Assembly (NCBI GenBank): GCA_963693305.1
Contig: OY855908.1
Coordinates: 9,268,516 to 9,332,515, forward strand
From: Meandrina meandrites
Taxonomy: Eukaryota; Cnidaria; Anthozoa; Scleractinia; Meandrinidae
Length of the DNA: 64,000 nt
Direction of reading: 5' to 3'
The notes below the pieces were generated by a model. That model did no database searches. It had not been told where the DNA came from and saw nothing but the letters and a program-made list of their open reading frames with translations. Both the position numbers and the translations under genes were made by a program. This document shows positions 44,707 through 55,768 of this stretch, piece after piece (within the stretch, counting starts at the first letter, position 1; each line of letters starts with the position of its first letter).

Positions 44707-45578
44707 TGGTACTATAATTGTTTTCAAGTGTGTAACCAAAACCAGGGCTGCCATTAATTAAGTTTTTAATCGAAGCAGCCATCATGTGCATTGAAGTCAT
44801 CACCTGTAGCATTTTGCTTTGTAAGCAAGTTTAACATAACAGCAATCGACAGGTAACAGGTGTTACAGGTTATGTTCCTAACTGACAGCCCCGGTAACAT
44901 GGCATGCACTGATCAATAATCCATTTGATTTGTTTCAGATGTTTTTCTTGCACTTATTTTTTCACAGACACATAGCAAAATCAAACCAACTTGTCAAGTT
45001 TTGCATGATGTTCACCTTGGCATTTGGTTTTTAATTAATTATCACAACATAATCAGGGGTTTCAATAAGAACTCATCACTGGCGGTCTGCTGACGCCTAT
45101 GGGGCCTCTTACTGCTGTCTGTTAAGATTCCATTTAGTTTGCTTTAAAAAAACTGTTTGTTGTTCATAAAAACACTCATCGACAGCATACTTTTTTGCCC
45201 AGAATGCTGGAAATCACCTTTATGAGCTTCTAGATTTCAATCTTTTCTAGGGGAGCACCCCCAGACTGCCCCGTTAAGGGGAAAGGGGCATTACGCGTGG
45301 TCACAGCCATCTATTCCTCCCTCAGCAGCCACTTATAAGAAAATAATGTTATTGCAAACCCTGCATAATTGAGGACCAACGAAATTCAGTTCTTTAAGGG
45401 TTATAAGAATGGGCGATATGTAAAATGGAATTCTTTAGGGGTGAAACCCAGAAATCTGATGGATTTCTTTTGGGACGAACATATTTCTAATGAAATTCTT
45501 GAGGAATTAGCACATTAATAGCGGATTTCTTTGGGAGTTTACGGCTTTCTAATGAAAGACCTGTCCTAGACAGCGGGT
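44707..45578. other. No gene recognised (intron 1 of gene copy 2)
   Basis: No gene or bounded element seen. Confidence 0.4.
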
Positions 45579-46395
45579 AGGAGGTTGCGGATATTTTTGT
45601 ATACAACACTGACCCCATGCAAACACAATAAACCACGAAGAGTTATAAGCTCCTAGTAGTAAATTGGGAGCCTCAGCCTGTTCAACGGCATTTTCTCCTG
45701 GTCAGCTGATAGTTCTACATTACAAAAACGATAAACCACGAAGAGCTGCTAAATATATTTATAGGCTCCTAGTAAATTCGGAGCCCCAGCCTGTCCAACA
45801 ACATTTTCTCCTGGTCAGCTGATAGTTTTACATTACAGCAGCCATGACGATTTTGCCCCCTTGGCATCCTATGATGTTCATTGATATAATTTATTTTTTT
45901 ATTGTGATAATTTTGCAATTTCCATAATAAAAGAAACAAAATTATATAATATAGGATGCTCTGGGGGCAAGGTCGATATCTGTAAAATGACCTATGAAAA
46001 CGAAAGTTTCTCTCACCTTGGATCGGTTTTTGTACCATCTACAGCCGTCAAATCAATCGTCGATCCATTCGTCAGTGTGCACGAACACGTACCTTTCTTC
46101 GAGCAGGATTCTGCTGATGTGGAAAATGCTATTTTCAGCATAAGTAAAATAAAAGGAGTCCACTCTACCCGAAATAACGCCATTTTCTTGCAGCGCAGCC
46201 GGAAGCAAGGGGTACTTCCCAGTGTTCTGCTCTTCCAGGAACGCCTGGAAGAAATATGCCTCTCACCAGACTCCTTCGCGACTGACCGGTCAGCATACAT
46301 TCCTATTCTTTTTTTTTTTTTTTTTTTTTTAACTTCCTCTTTGTGTGTGTTTATATTTTTGCGACAGCATAATTTCAGACAGCGGAACATTTTGC
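45579..46395 (+). repeat. Segmental duplication block C, copy 2
   Basis: Collinear with 8802-9367. Internal additions: a ~117-bp tandem duplication (45607-45835: CCACGAAGAG ... GGTCAGCTGATAGTT twice) and a small MITE at about 45847-45978 with GACGATTTTGCCCCC and GGGGGCAAGGTCG ends plus GCATCCTAT/ATAGGATGC. Confidence 0.85.
46017..46183 (-). CDS. Secreted MRH-like gene, copy 2, exon 1 (signal peptide)
   Basis: The ATG at 46181-46183 opens MALFRVEWTPFILLMLKIAF, a signal peptide with probable cleavage before CSKKGTCSCTLTNGSTIDL. The exon ends after DP plus two bases at donor GTGAGA (46016 downward). With exon 2 the junction codon becomes Ser (AG+C). Intron 1 is about 4.0 kb here against 5.5 kb in copy 1. 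The 7.9-kb inverted-repeat element begins about 280 bp upstream of this ATG, so promoter and 5' leader may have been separated from the gene. Confidence 0.72.
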
Positions 46396-46822
46396 TCCTT
46401 AGTGCGGTACGGCGTGTAATCCCACAGGACTTTCTTGCCAAAATTGTGTTTTTTTTTCATTGTTTTGCACTAATTTTGGGTCACCGTCTTCCGGTGTTTC
46501 TGGCTACTTAAGGATTAATTTATGCTAATTATATGCCAATTAGATGCAGAAATAAGTTCTGCAAATATCTTTGCTCTGATTCAAGATACACGAACCAAAC
46601 TTTCCACGAGGCTTGCTCTTGACAACGTTCGTCGTATGACTAAAATTAGTTACTATGGTAACCAGCAATGATGTCAGGATAAACTTCCCGCTATTTTGGT
46701 GGCGGCCATCTTGGGTCCGCCATCTTGGATTTTCGAACTCTCATTTTAATATAGCAAAACAGAGCATTTTTAATAAAATGTAACTAAGGAAAGATTTTCA
46801 TTACGAGCAATGTCCAGTTAAG

Positions 46823-47603
46823 GTGGCTCCATAGGGTAATAACATGGATGTGGCGCGCGCTAGTGTTATATTTTGAAATCTGGTTTTTAAATAGTGTTCT
46901 ACAACCATTTCTGTTAAAATATTGGGTTGAAGTCGTGAATTAAGAGTACCCAAACAAATGCGACTTTGAGCGTTTATGTGGCTTTAGGTGTAATTTTCTT
47001 CTATTTCCTTCGGTGAAATCTTCCAAACATTTTCACAGTACATGGATACTATCTGAAAACTAATTTTAAACAGACAAAAGTAGGGGGTTGTAAAGGCAGC
47101 TTCTTTGTTATTTGCAAATTTGTGTTTTTCCCCTCTACGTAAAAACTGGTCTTATAGATTTTCGTGAAAAACAAATGCCACGTAAAGCAAAATAATTATA
47201 ACCTCTCTGGCAAATTTTACGACATTTCACCGAAGGAAACGCGAGAAAAGTTAGACGAAAGTTGTCTTTTTAGTCCCCCAAATTTGTAACAATTACGTAA
47301 CGGAATAAAAATTCGCCAAGATCGCTATTTGAGCATGCGTCAACGTTGAAACCACTAGGCTCGCTTACAGTGTTTACTGGGCGTTTTATGCAATTCCATG
47401 ATGAAAATCTACAACCTCATATAATTTGGAAGCTTAAACAGCATTGTCTGTTCATAAAATTCTATTGCAGATAAAGAGTTCCTTTGAAATGTTTAACTCA
47501 AATCCGTGGTTAAAAACTTTTGCCTGAGCTTGCGTTAGCGCGCGCGCAGTTTCCCTAGGCTCACATCATCAGCGCGCGCGTGGCTATAAAACTATATGGA
47601 GCC
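46823..47603. mobile_element. Nested MITE, TGGCTCCATA ends
   Basis: TGGCTCCATAGG at the left and CTATATGGAGCCA at the right, with GCGCGCGC next to each end, form the inverted repeats of a ~780-bp element. No frame. It abuts the start of the RT fragment. Confidence 0.65.
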
Positions 47604-48092
47604 AGGGGAGCCAGGGTCATTCCTCTGTTGGATTTAATCAGCATTAATAACGAGACTTTTGGACCTTCAATCAGCGATATTTACCCGTCAGAACTGGAAC
47701 TAAAGGAAACTACACTGGCATCAACGGAAGTGTGTTATCTCGACACGAAAATCCGTCACGGAGATGGCAACACACCCTTCCATATTAGCGTCTACGACAA
47801 GAGAGATGACTTTACATTTCGGATTGTCAATTTTCCACATATGGACAGCAACATTCCAGCCAATCCAGCCTATGGAGTTTATATATCTCAATTGGTGAGG
47901 TATGCTAGGATTTGCACATCAAAGTTGGACTTCATACACAGACTTCGATGCCTATCTTCACGTCTTCTTCAGCAAGGTTTCAAACTTACGTCGCTTTTTA
48001 AATCGTTTAATAAATTCTTCAAAAGCCACGGCGCAATAATTGGGAAATACGACGCTACTTTAAGAGAGTTAAGATCGGCGGTTCATGATTGA
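47604..48092 (+). pseudogene. Penelope-type reverse transcriptase, C-terminal fragment
   Basis: An open frame reading CYLDTKIRHGDGNTPFHISV, YDKRDDFTFRIVNFPHMDS, YGVYISQLVRYARICTSKL-DFIHRL, RLLQQGFKLTSLFKSFNKFF and a stop at 48092. The order (FLDxxI, a peptide with YDKRxDFxFxIVNFP, YGVYxSQLxRxARxC, LxxxLLxQGF) is a recurring RT C-terminus in invertebrate repeats and parallels the Penelope thumb. It lacks the catalytic palm. The upstream codons (47580-47603) belong to the neighbouring MITE end. Uncertain whether it is native cargo of the big element or a nested insertion. Confidence 0.6.
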
Positions 48093-49080
48093 AAACCACC
48101 GACATATCCTTTGCTTGTTTGTTGTCTTTGTGTCGTCTAAATAATCCTAGCTCCTCAGTTCACCCCTGCTTCCTTTTACTTTGATAAAGGTGCGCGCGCT
48201 TGTCTCGTTATATCCACGCGCTTTGCTTAATTCATTTGACGTGTGCGCTTAGTTCGTAATTTAACGGTTTAGTTTATTTTTCGTTATTTTCCTTATTATT
48301 ATTTTTTGTAGCAACTGTGCTCACATCGTGGGTGGCTCCTCCTAAAATGTTCTGCAATTGGTATAGGATTTAATGGCGCCGAAACCAATTGTAGAAATAC
48401 ACGCATTTTAGGTATCCTACTGATGAACGGTTACAACAATTAGATATTTACAGGAGCTACTATTGTGTCCGTGGTCTGTCCCCTTAGAATTGCATTGCGC
48501 ATCCTTACTGCGTACGAATTATTGCGTCATAAGCGCGCGCTCACAGCGCCCGCGCATCAAAGTCGTACTAGATTCCCTATGAGGCTAAGCTCAGCAGGGA
48601 AAAGAATGCTTATTTGCTCTAAAACAAGTAGGGTGACCTACCTTTTTTTCTCGCTAATTTTGACCTACCATTTATTATCTGTTTGTTTGAAGAGTTAGAA
48701 AAAAAATCATGTGTTTTAAAACCGACTTATTACCATTAATGTGTTATTCACGGAGATAAAATGATGGCCTCGAGAACACGCACGCCAGGAAATATTTTAG
48801 CCAGTTTCCTGTAACACTGCGTTTATTTTCCATTAAATATGTATTAAATTGTTCCTTAAGGGACGGACCATTATTTTTCTGGAGGGGGGGGGGGGGGGGG
48901 GGGGGGATGAAAAATATTGAAAAAAATTGTTTGCAGGGCCTAAAAAGACAAAATAAATTGTTTGCAAACATCATATGTATTAAAAAAAAAAAGTTTGCAT
49001 AGAAGTTAGAGAAACTTTTTTTTATTTTTTTAATTTTTTAACGAACACTAGTGAGCAGCACAAGGAAAGACTTCTTGTAG
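48093..49080. other. No gene recognised; contains 23-base G run
   Basis: G run 48884-48906 and a T-rich stretch near 49018-49040. Otherwise nothing supported. Confidence 0.45.
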
Positions 49081-49099
49081 TTGTAAGCTTGTCATTTAT

Positions 49100-49145
49100 T
49101 TCCGACTCGTTTCGTCTCTAACTGAGACTTCTTCAGGGAATGAAT
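49100..49145 (-). ncRNA. Hammerhead-like remnant
   Basis: On the minus strand CCTGAAGA, A, GTCTC-AGTTA-GAGAC, GAAAC follows hammerhead core order with a good stem II, but has an extra A before it and no clear stem III or cleavage site. Related motifs sit in Penelope-like elements; a Penelope-type RT fragment is 1 kb away on the other strand. Confidence 0.35.
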
Positions 49146-49535
49146 ACAACTAGCAAAGAACAGCATATATAGCAGATTCGCGTGCCTAGCTACAACTTCC
49201 CATGGAAGTGAATAATAACTAAAATATGCTGTAAACGGACATTACAAAAAACGCTTTAATACACATGTTATTGCGTGTTGTTATATTTTGGGGGCCATAC
49301 GATTAACGCTAATCGTATGCCCCCAAGTCCCTTAAGTGCAGAACTTTTTTGTTTTCCTTTTTGTTAATTTAACACATGTACCTTTTCAGTTTTCTAATAC
49401 AGAAGGTTTCAAAGTTAAGTTCTTATGTACTAAGGGCATCATCATCCTCTTCCTCGCCAACAGCCCGTGTGTCATCTTTGAATGGATTTGTACAGTTTTT
49501 TCCAAAATATTTCAAAGACGAGTGCATGGAAGTCC

Positions 49536-49740
49536 GTTCTTGAAACAGCTGTAGCGCCCCTTGCAGTCTGACTTGCAGCCGCATTTAGTAAGCTTAATAA
49601 CAGCTTGGGGTGCAGGGAGAGACAAGCACATAATGGGAACTTCTTCGTTCTTGAAACAGCTACAGCGCCCCATGCAGCCGCATCTAGTAAGCTTAGTAAC
49701 AGCTTGGGGTGCAGGGAGAGAAAAGCACATAATTGGAACG
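49536..49740 (-). repeat. Tandem duplication inside the Cys-rich tail
   Basis: GTAAGCTTAATAACAGCTTG GGGTGCAGGGAGAG and its neighbours occur twice at about 108-bp spacing, doubling a LPAPQAVxKLTxCGC segment of the tail. Confidence 0.8.
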
Positions 49741-50821
49741 TATGCTTCTTGGTGTTCACTCCAGCCATTCTATTTAATGGGAGGAAGATCTGGGCAGCTG
49801 GTGGTATAGGAATTATCGCGCATGGCCATGAAGTTTGCGCGCATGATGTGTGGGAGTAAGGAAGCACGCGCTGGAGGTAGGATCTCACCTTCCAAGTTCC
49901 TGGATCGAAAGAGCTCCCATCGAAGTTCAGAGGGGTTGGTAGGTCCCACTTTGCAATACACTTGGCAGACAAATTTATCTAGGTCTTTAACTTGAGTCGG
50001 AAGTTCTCCGTTGGGTAACTGTCTTTAGATATTAGACCCTCACCAAGCTTTCTGCAACATTCGACCGCGGGATGGTCGTCATTGAGTGCCATGTAAGCTC
50101 TCATGGCACAAACGTTTCTCCCCAGTCGGCTCCGGTAAAATGGTGCAATCCAATCAGACCTTGGCACTTGTGTATTCCAATCGCTTGGACTCGCTGAATA
50201 ACATCAATCTCTCTGTAATTTGCGCCCTTCCATGTCAAAAACTTCAGGTTATTCAGGTTTCCATGACGTCCCCTAGAAACCAAGCCGAGCAGCAGGACTG
50301 CAATAGTACGTCAGTATCTGGCGAGGATACACAAATCTCTTGCGACAAATGCTCATTTAGTGAACGCAACACCTGGTTAGGGACAAGCGTGTCCGCTTCT
50401 TAGTGAGTGTGTTCTTCTTCATAGTTGAGACATTTGATTTTGTTACTGTAAATCACAACCAGCTTGATGACTTTGTTGCTGGAAAAGCGCGCTAGTAATT
50501 AATCCACTGGCAAACAAATTGACCAACATGCTTTTGGACTTTGACGATGACAGAAGGCCCTTGATGGACATGGTGAGCCTCATTTCCGGATGTTCCTGGA
50601 ACACGACAGATGTTGCGGATCTTTTTTCGCGCGTCTCGTTCATCAAGCAGCTTTCCAAGTAGCGATCAAACACTACTCGGCCTTCATCAAAACCAGACAC
50701 CATTCGCTCGATACGGTTACTAAATGATTCTTTGAGGTCAGACATCTTCAGGTACTGCTTGTTTTTTTTTTTTTTTTCAGACCTGCATACCAATTACAAA
50801 TACAAATATCATCATCATCAC

Positions 50822-50891
<70 letters not shown>

Positions 50892-50892
50892 G
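50822..50892 (+). repeat. (ATT)n microsatellite inside the nuclease pseudogene
   Basis: About 23 ATT units, read as poly-Asn on the minus strand, bordered by CATCATCATCACC. Confidence 0.95.
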
Positions 50893-51604
50893 TTGTTATA
50901 GTTTCCTTGAACAACGACCATAGCATCAAAAACAAGTACTCGATGTAGATTTTCTGTTGCTGGTGGTGTTTCTAGTTGTGGCTGTGGGTTGGTCTCCCCA
51001 ATAAAACGCATCAGGCTGGCTTTGTCCGTTGGAATATAAAGAGATCCATCGACCGTGCATAAGGAACGTGGCACCACTGCCATCTCGTACTCGCCGATGG
51101 TTTCGTCAAGTCTTAGCACAAGCTCTGGCCTACTTCCTTGGATTATGAGAAACCTTCCGAGCAACTCCCGTTCTTCGCGCAGTTTGATGACTTCGCGCAG
51201 TTTGATGACAGTTTGATGACTTTGTCCCCTACACCAACTTTAGTTTTCTCCATCCAATTTGAGAAGGTCTTCAATTTAAGCTTTTTCATAGAGTCCCATA
51301 AGCAGTGCTTAGGAGATGGCAACAGTCTGTGCTCAACGAATTCTTCAAAGCGCTTTTTGCCTTTCTCTGCGTAGCACAGGATATCTTCCTTTGTTTTGTC
51401 TGGCACAAGAGCTGACGACACCAAACTCTTCAAGGGAGACTCAACTGTAAATGGGTTGCCTTCGCAGTGCAGCTCTATCGACTGGCGGAGTTTCATGACG
51501 TTTTCTCGTGTTCTCACAGCAACATCCCCAGAGAGCACAAATTGGAACGAGACAGCTGCAGTGTGTTTTTCGACCAGACAAGCGGAGCTTAAGTTGACTT
51601 AAAC

Positions 51605-51694
51605 TGGGTTAAGTCATACGACGCACGTCATCAAGATCAAGCTACGTACCAAGTCTGGTGGATGTATCTTGAATCAGAGCAAAGATATCGCAAA
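51605..51694 (+). repeat. Extra copy of the big element's terminal sequence
   Basis: GTCATACGACG, GATCAAGCTACGTA, TATCTTGAATCAGAGCAAAG matches 54157-54243 in the same orientation. The CR1/L2-like insertion begins immediately after it. Confidence 0.7.
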
Positions 51695-53861
51695 ACCTTT
51701 TACGAAACCGACTCTACAAGAAATTCCGTCGCGCGCCAACAGACTCAAACTGGTGTAAGTACAAAGAACAACGGAACAGAGTTACAGGTCTAAAGAGAAG
51801 AGCAGTCAAAAATTTCTGCGCCGATGCAGCCTCAGGAACATCATCTGCTGGTTTATTCTGGAAAAAGATGAAACCTCTTCTTCCGAACAACAAATCTAAC
51901 ACTGATGGCACAGCTAACATTCATCTTCTGGATGATGGGAAACTCGTATCTAATCCCAGCAACGTATTTAACGACTTCTTTGTAAATCCAAGAATACAGG
52001 ACTCAGCCTTGAGCTTAACGGAAGAGAATTTCGGCGGCCATCCTAGCATAGCAGCAATTAAAAGCAAATCATACAACCTTGACTTTGCTTTTAAGGAAAT
52101 CAACAAAGAAACTGTAACCAACTATGTACTAAAAATGAATGCCAAGAAATCTACTGGCCCCGACGGTTTCTCTCCAAAGATTGTTAAACTTTCCGCTATA
52201 GCCGTGGCTACTCCGTTAACGTCTTTGTTTAATTACTGTATTCGCACGAGTACTCTGCCCAAAGAATGGAAAATGAGTAATGTCACCCCCATCCATAAGA
52301 AGGGCGATGTGACCGATAAAAACAATTACCGACCAGTCAGCGTTATCTCTGCAATCTCCAAACTATTTGAGAAAGTGCTGTTCGACCAGATGTACGCCTC
52401 CTTTGCACCAATTTTCTCGCCCAACATGTCGGGTTTTCTTAAGGGACACTCCTGCGCTACAGCGTTGATCAAATTAACAGATGATTGGAGACGCGCACTT
52501 GATGAAAAAAAAGAAGTGGGTGTAGTTGCTATCGATCTCTCCAAGGCCTTCGACTACATTTGCCACAATCTGCTGCTAGCAAAGTTAAAAGCGTATGGCT
52601 TGCAAGAACCAGCCCTACAACTTTTAAGATCATTTTTGCATGACCGTAAACAAAGGGTAATACGCAATAATACGTGCTCTAGCTGGTCACTTTTACAGTG
52701 CGGCGTCCCGCAGGGAAGTCTCCTTAGCCCCTTACTGTTTAACATCTTTATGAACGACATGAACGAATCTGTTTCCGTCTCTTCCCTCCGCCTCTACGCG
52801 GATGATACAACCGAATATATGGCGGACGAAAGTCCTCTTGTGCTTCAACACGTCTTAAATCAAGACCTGGAAAAACTATCTACCTGGCTTAACTACAACT
52901 ATCTTCAAGCCAACGGGGACAAGACACAAGCAATGATTCTTGGGAATTCAACATACAATTACGATTTGGAGTTTGATGGCACTTCAATCGATATCAAAGA
53001 GCATTTAAAGGTCCTTGGAGTATGTCTGGACAATAAGTTATCTTTCAAAGAACACACAAATGTAATGCTGAAAAGAGTATACGCTAAGATTGCCGCACTT
53101 CGTCGCCTCAAGCGCTTAGTACCCATAGATACTTTATTACTTTTATACAGGAGCTTTATAATACCGCATTTTGAGTGTTGTAATTCTTTACTGATTGGTA
53201 TAGGTAAAACGCTCAACAACAAAAATGGAAGACGCTAACTACTACGGTCTACGAACAGTAATGAACACGGGGAAAACTTCTAATTATGAGTCATTACTCA
53301 AACTGCTGGGCATGAGAACGCTAGAACATAGACGTATTGAACAATCTCTGATAATATTTTTTAAGTGCTTTAAAGAAAATGGCCCACGTTATATCACCAA
53401 CTTATTCAAGCCCCGGGTCACGCCATACAATCTTAGAAGCAGCGGGCTCAACGTAGAACAACGCCCTTACAATAGTAGATTCTTCCACGGCTCGTATTCT
53501 TACATCATCTCTAGAATTTGGAATCAGTTACCGCCAGCAGCAAAAAATGCAGCAAACGTTCCAGCTTTTATCAATCATTTTAATACAACAAACTTTGGTG
53601 GCTGCCAATGCAGTTCTTGTTTTAAATGATTCCTTTATAGACATGTTGTATTATTATCGTTTTTTAATATTGTATTTTTAACGCATATTTTTAAGATATT
53701 AATAGTATAATAATATTGTATTTTTTAATATATAGTTTTTAAATATTTTTTTAACATGTATGTCAAACACTTTTATCATGAGCCTCTGGCTCGGGAGACT
53801 TGGGCAACCACTCCCCGTGCTCTTGACGTAAAATAAATTACCTTACCTTACCTTACCTTAC
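51695..53861 (+). mobile_element. 5'-truncated CR1/L2-like non-LTR retrotransposon
   Basis: The frame is open from 51700, upstream of the first Met, so the element is 5' truncated. It ends in a (TTACC)n tail at 53838-53861, as in CR1/L2/Rex elements that finish in short repeats instead of poly(A). It sits next to a terminal-repeat copy of the large element and is its youngest-looking cargo, with a long intact RT frame. Confidence 0.88.
51700..53629 (+). pseudogene. Reverse transcriptase of the CR1/L2-like element, one frameshift
   Basis: From the Met at 51868 the first frame has 456 codons: KKSTGPDGFSPKIVK (about residue 94), NYRPVSVISAISKLFEKVL, GFLKGHSCATAL, domain A VVAIDLSKAFDYICH, domain B CGVPQGSLLSPLLF (residue 280), domain C LYADDTT (YADD at 310), then KVLGVCLDNKLSFKEH. 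A frameshift near 53225 moves the C-terminus (LLKLLGMRTLEHRRIEQ, YNLRSSG, SRIWNQLPPAAKN) to a second frame ending at 53629. The catalytic palm is intact. About 56 codons upstream of the Met are also open and similar in style. The endonuclease is missing. Confidence 0.9.
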
Positions 53862-54328
53862 AGAAGCTTTTAACGGAACCCTACATTAAAATTCAACATA
53901 ACAGAAAGACGAATAGCGTTTGCGTTGTTACTAGGCGACTAGCAAGCGTCAATGTTATTTTTTAGCAAAGAAAGGAAATTAAAAAAAAAGTTTTGCACCG
54001 TAATTAAAATCAGTCGTTAAAAAAGGTTATTAAAAATGCTCTGCTTTGGTTTAGAAACCTGGAAGCTCAAAAAATCCAAAATGGCGGATGGTCGCCACCA
54101 AAATAGCTGGAGGTTTATCCTGACGTCATCGTTGGTTGCCATGGTAACTAATTTATGTCATACGACGTAAGTTGTCAAGAGCAAGCTTCGTATAAATTTT
54201 CGTCCGAATATCTTGAATCAGAGCGAAGATATTCGTAAAACTTATTTCTGCATCTAATTAGCATATCATTAGCATAAATTAAACCCTTGAGAAGCCAGAA
54301 ACACGGGAAGATGGGGTCGGAAAATTTA

Positions 54329-55690
54329 GGGAAGGACGACAAACGAGTGATGCTAATTTTTAATTTGAATGAGCCACACACAAGGGGTTTTAAAGCCGTT
54401 TAGAGATGTTCAGCAAGGCGGTAGCCAGGTTTCAGAACCAGACGAGGCAAAATTTGAGCGCTGAATGCGCGAGCCGCTAGTGGGGTCTGGGGGCCTACCC
54501 GCCCACACAATTTTGAAATCTAGAGGCTCAGCAATACTCTTTTAAGCATTTTTCATGGCATATTTTCCCATCTTTTTCTGGGATTATTTTCTAAATTAAA
54601 CGTTTCTTGAAAAAGGCCAAAATCACGATCATGACGAGGCAAGTGCCTCGTTTGCCTTATGCCTAAAGGCTGGTTCACACTACCGACGGAATCGGAAGCG
54701 GAGTCGGAATCGGAAGCGTAAGGAGCGTTCCGATCCAGTGTAAATCAAAAAACGGAATCGGAAGCGGAGTTGGAGTCGGAAGCTCGACGGAATCGGAGTC
54801 AGAAGGATCAGAAGAGTTTCTTTTACTTCCGATTCCGCTTACGCTTCCGTCGCTTCCGATCCAGTGAGAACAAGGTGAACGGCATCGGAATCGGAAGCGG
54901 AATCGTCAGCCAATCAAAAAACTATGTAGAGGTGTGTGTTATATTTTATTTAATGCATCTGGGACGTCGAACAAGTTTGTAAAACACTCGCAATCACTAT
55001 GAAAACCAAAATACAAAACTGACAACATATCGAAAGTAGAGCTCTCTGTCTGACGGACGAAGTTCTCTTACAAGGTTTCCAAATTCGCCTTGACTTTTCC
55101 TTTTTAAAAATACTCCACGTGCCCGCAGCCTTCTCCTTCTCTGGTTCCGTTGCAGATGTGTTCTTCGTCGTATGAGAAGAAAAAGCAAATTAAAAGCAGC
55201 AGTCTCCCTTCATCTCCCGGGTCCGCCATCTTGAATATCTGCAAATGAAAGCGAGGCTTACGCTGAAAGCGAGGCTTACGATTCCGCTTCCGTGGCGACG
55301 ATTCACACTAGATCGGAACTTTCTTTCGATTCCGACTCCGCTTACGACTCCGCTTCCGTCGCTTCCGTCGCTAGTGTAAACCAGGCTTAAGAAATCAAAA
55401 TTGAAGAAAGTGAACTGCGTGTCTCTGAAAGGGAAGCTTCAAACACTAACCATGCGACGTCAAAGTTCACGTCGGTAAGAGTTGATTGTAACTGAATATC
55501 GATTCCGATTGGATTTTTTTTTCTTTCAGCAAATTTCCTATTATCTTGTTCCCAGGCACCCTTTCTTAATTAAAGCTTGGTGCGTGAGGAGGTGTGGTCA
55601 TGTTTCTCTCTCAAAGCGGATGCACTCTACCTTTTACAGCTACCAATCAAGCCCCACGCTCCCTGTTTTCCACCCTCCACAGCCAAAGAG
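54329..55690 (+). repeat. Segmental duplication block D, copy 2
   Basis: Collinear with 9490-10190, interrupted by the element at 54664-55390. Confidence 0.85.
54664..55390. mobile_element. TIR element built of GGAAGCGGAATC hexamer repeats
   Basis: The ends AAGGCTGGTTCACACTACCG and CTAGTGTAAACCAGGCTTA are inverted. Inside both ends are arrays of CGGAATCGGAAGCGGAGT and the complement. Copy 1 lacks it (9838-9890), though that site has a short unrelated filler. Confidence 0.82.
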
Positions 55691-55768
55691 CAACGGCGTC
55701 TGAGGATGGGGCTGTCGCAAAGATGCTCGGCAGCTTTTCAGCGATGGGTGGATCTTAATAAATTCAAA

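Larger units (their letters stand above)
49472..51541 (-). pseudogene. PIN/FEN-like nuclease with CXC-like Cys-rich tail, broken
   Basis: Minus strand, about 650 codons in several frames: MLSGDVAVRTRENV start, KLKLKTFSNWMEKT, GRFLIIQGSRPEL, YEMAVVPRSLCTVDGSL, FDEGRVVFDRYLES, EMRLTMSIKGLLSSSKSKSM, EADTLVPNQVL, SSPDTDVL, HKCQGLIGLHHFTGADWGE, LRWELFRSRNLEGEILPPA, and a tail with CGCKSDCKGRYSCFKNGLPC. The series EAD, DTD and TGAD falls in the order of the acidic residues of FEN1/XPG-type PIN nucleases; the tail is like CXC (tesmin/TSO1) motifs. Frameshifts, a (ATT)n tract at 50822-50892 and a tail duplication make it dead. I recognise it as a repeated invertebrate family, but not its function. 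Confidence 0.65.
46467..54330. mobile_element. ~7.9-kb composite element with ~320-bp terminal inverted repeats
   Basis: The left end (about 46467-46800) and right end (about 54000-54330) are inverted copies: GTTTCTGGC, TTAATTTATGCTAAT, TTAGATGCAGAAATAAGTT, TCTGATTCAAGATA, GCTTGCTCTTGACAAC, TATTTTGGTGGC and AGCAGAGCATTTTTAATAA occur in order in both. It separates duplication blocks C and D, which are 120 bp apart in copy 1, so it is an insertion. Cargo: a nested MITE, a Penelope-type RT fragment (plus), a broken PIN/CXC gene (minus) and a CR1/L2-like insertion. A third partial copy of the terminal sequence is at 51605-51694, so two related elements may be nested. Exact ends and target duplication could not be fixed. 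Confidence 0.82.

Noticed and set aside
45987..46511. 174-codon plus-strand frame (and its relative at 8889-9176)
   Set aside because: It is antisense to exon 1 of the secreted gene. The minus reading has a signal peptide, conserved Cys, donor site and correct phase, so conservation of the plus frame is a shadow.
50732..50923. Poly-Tyr frame
   Set aside because: Created by the (ATT)n microsatellite.
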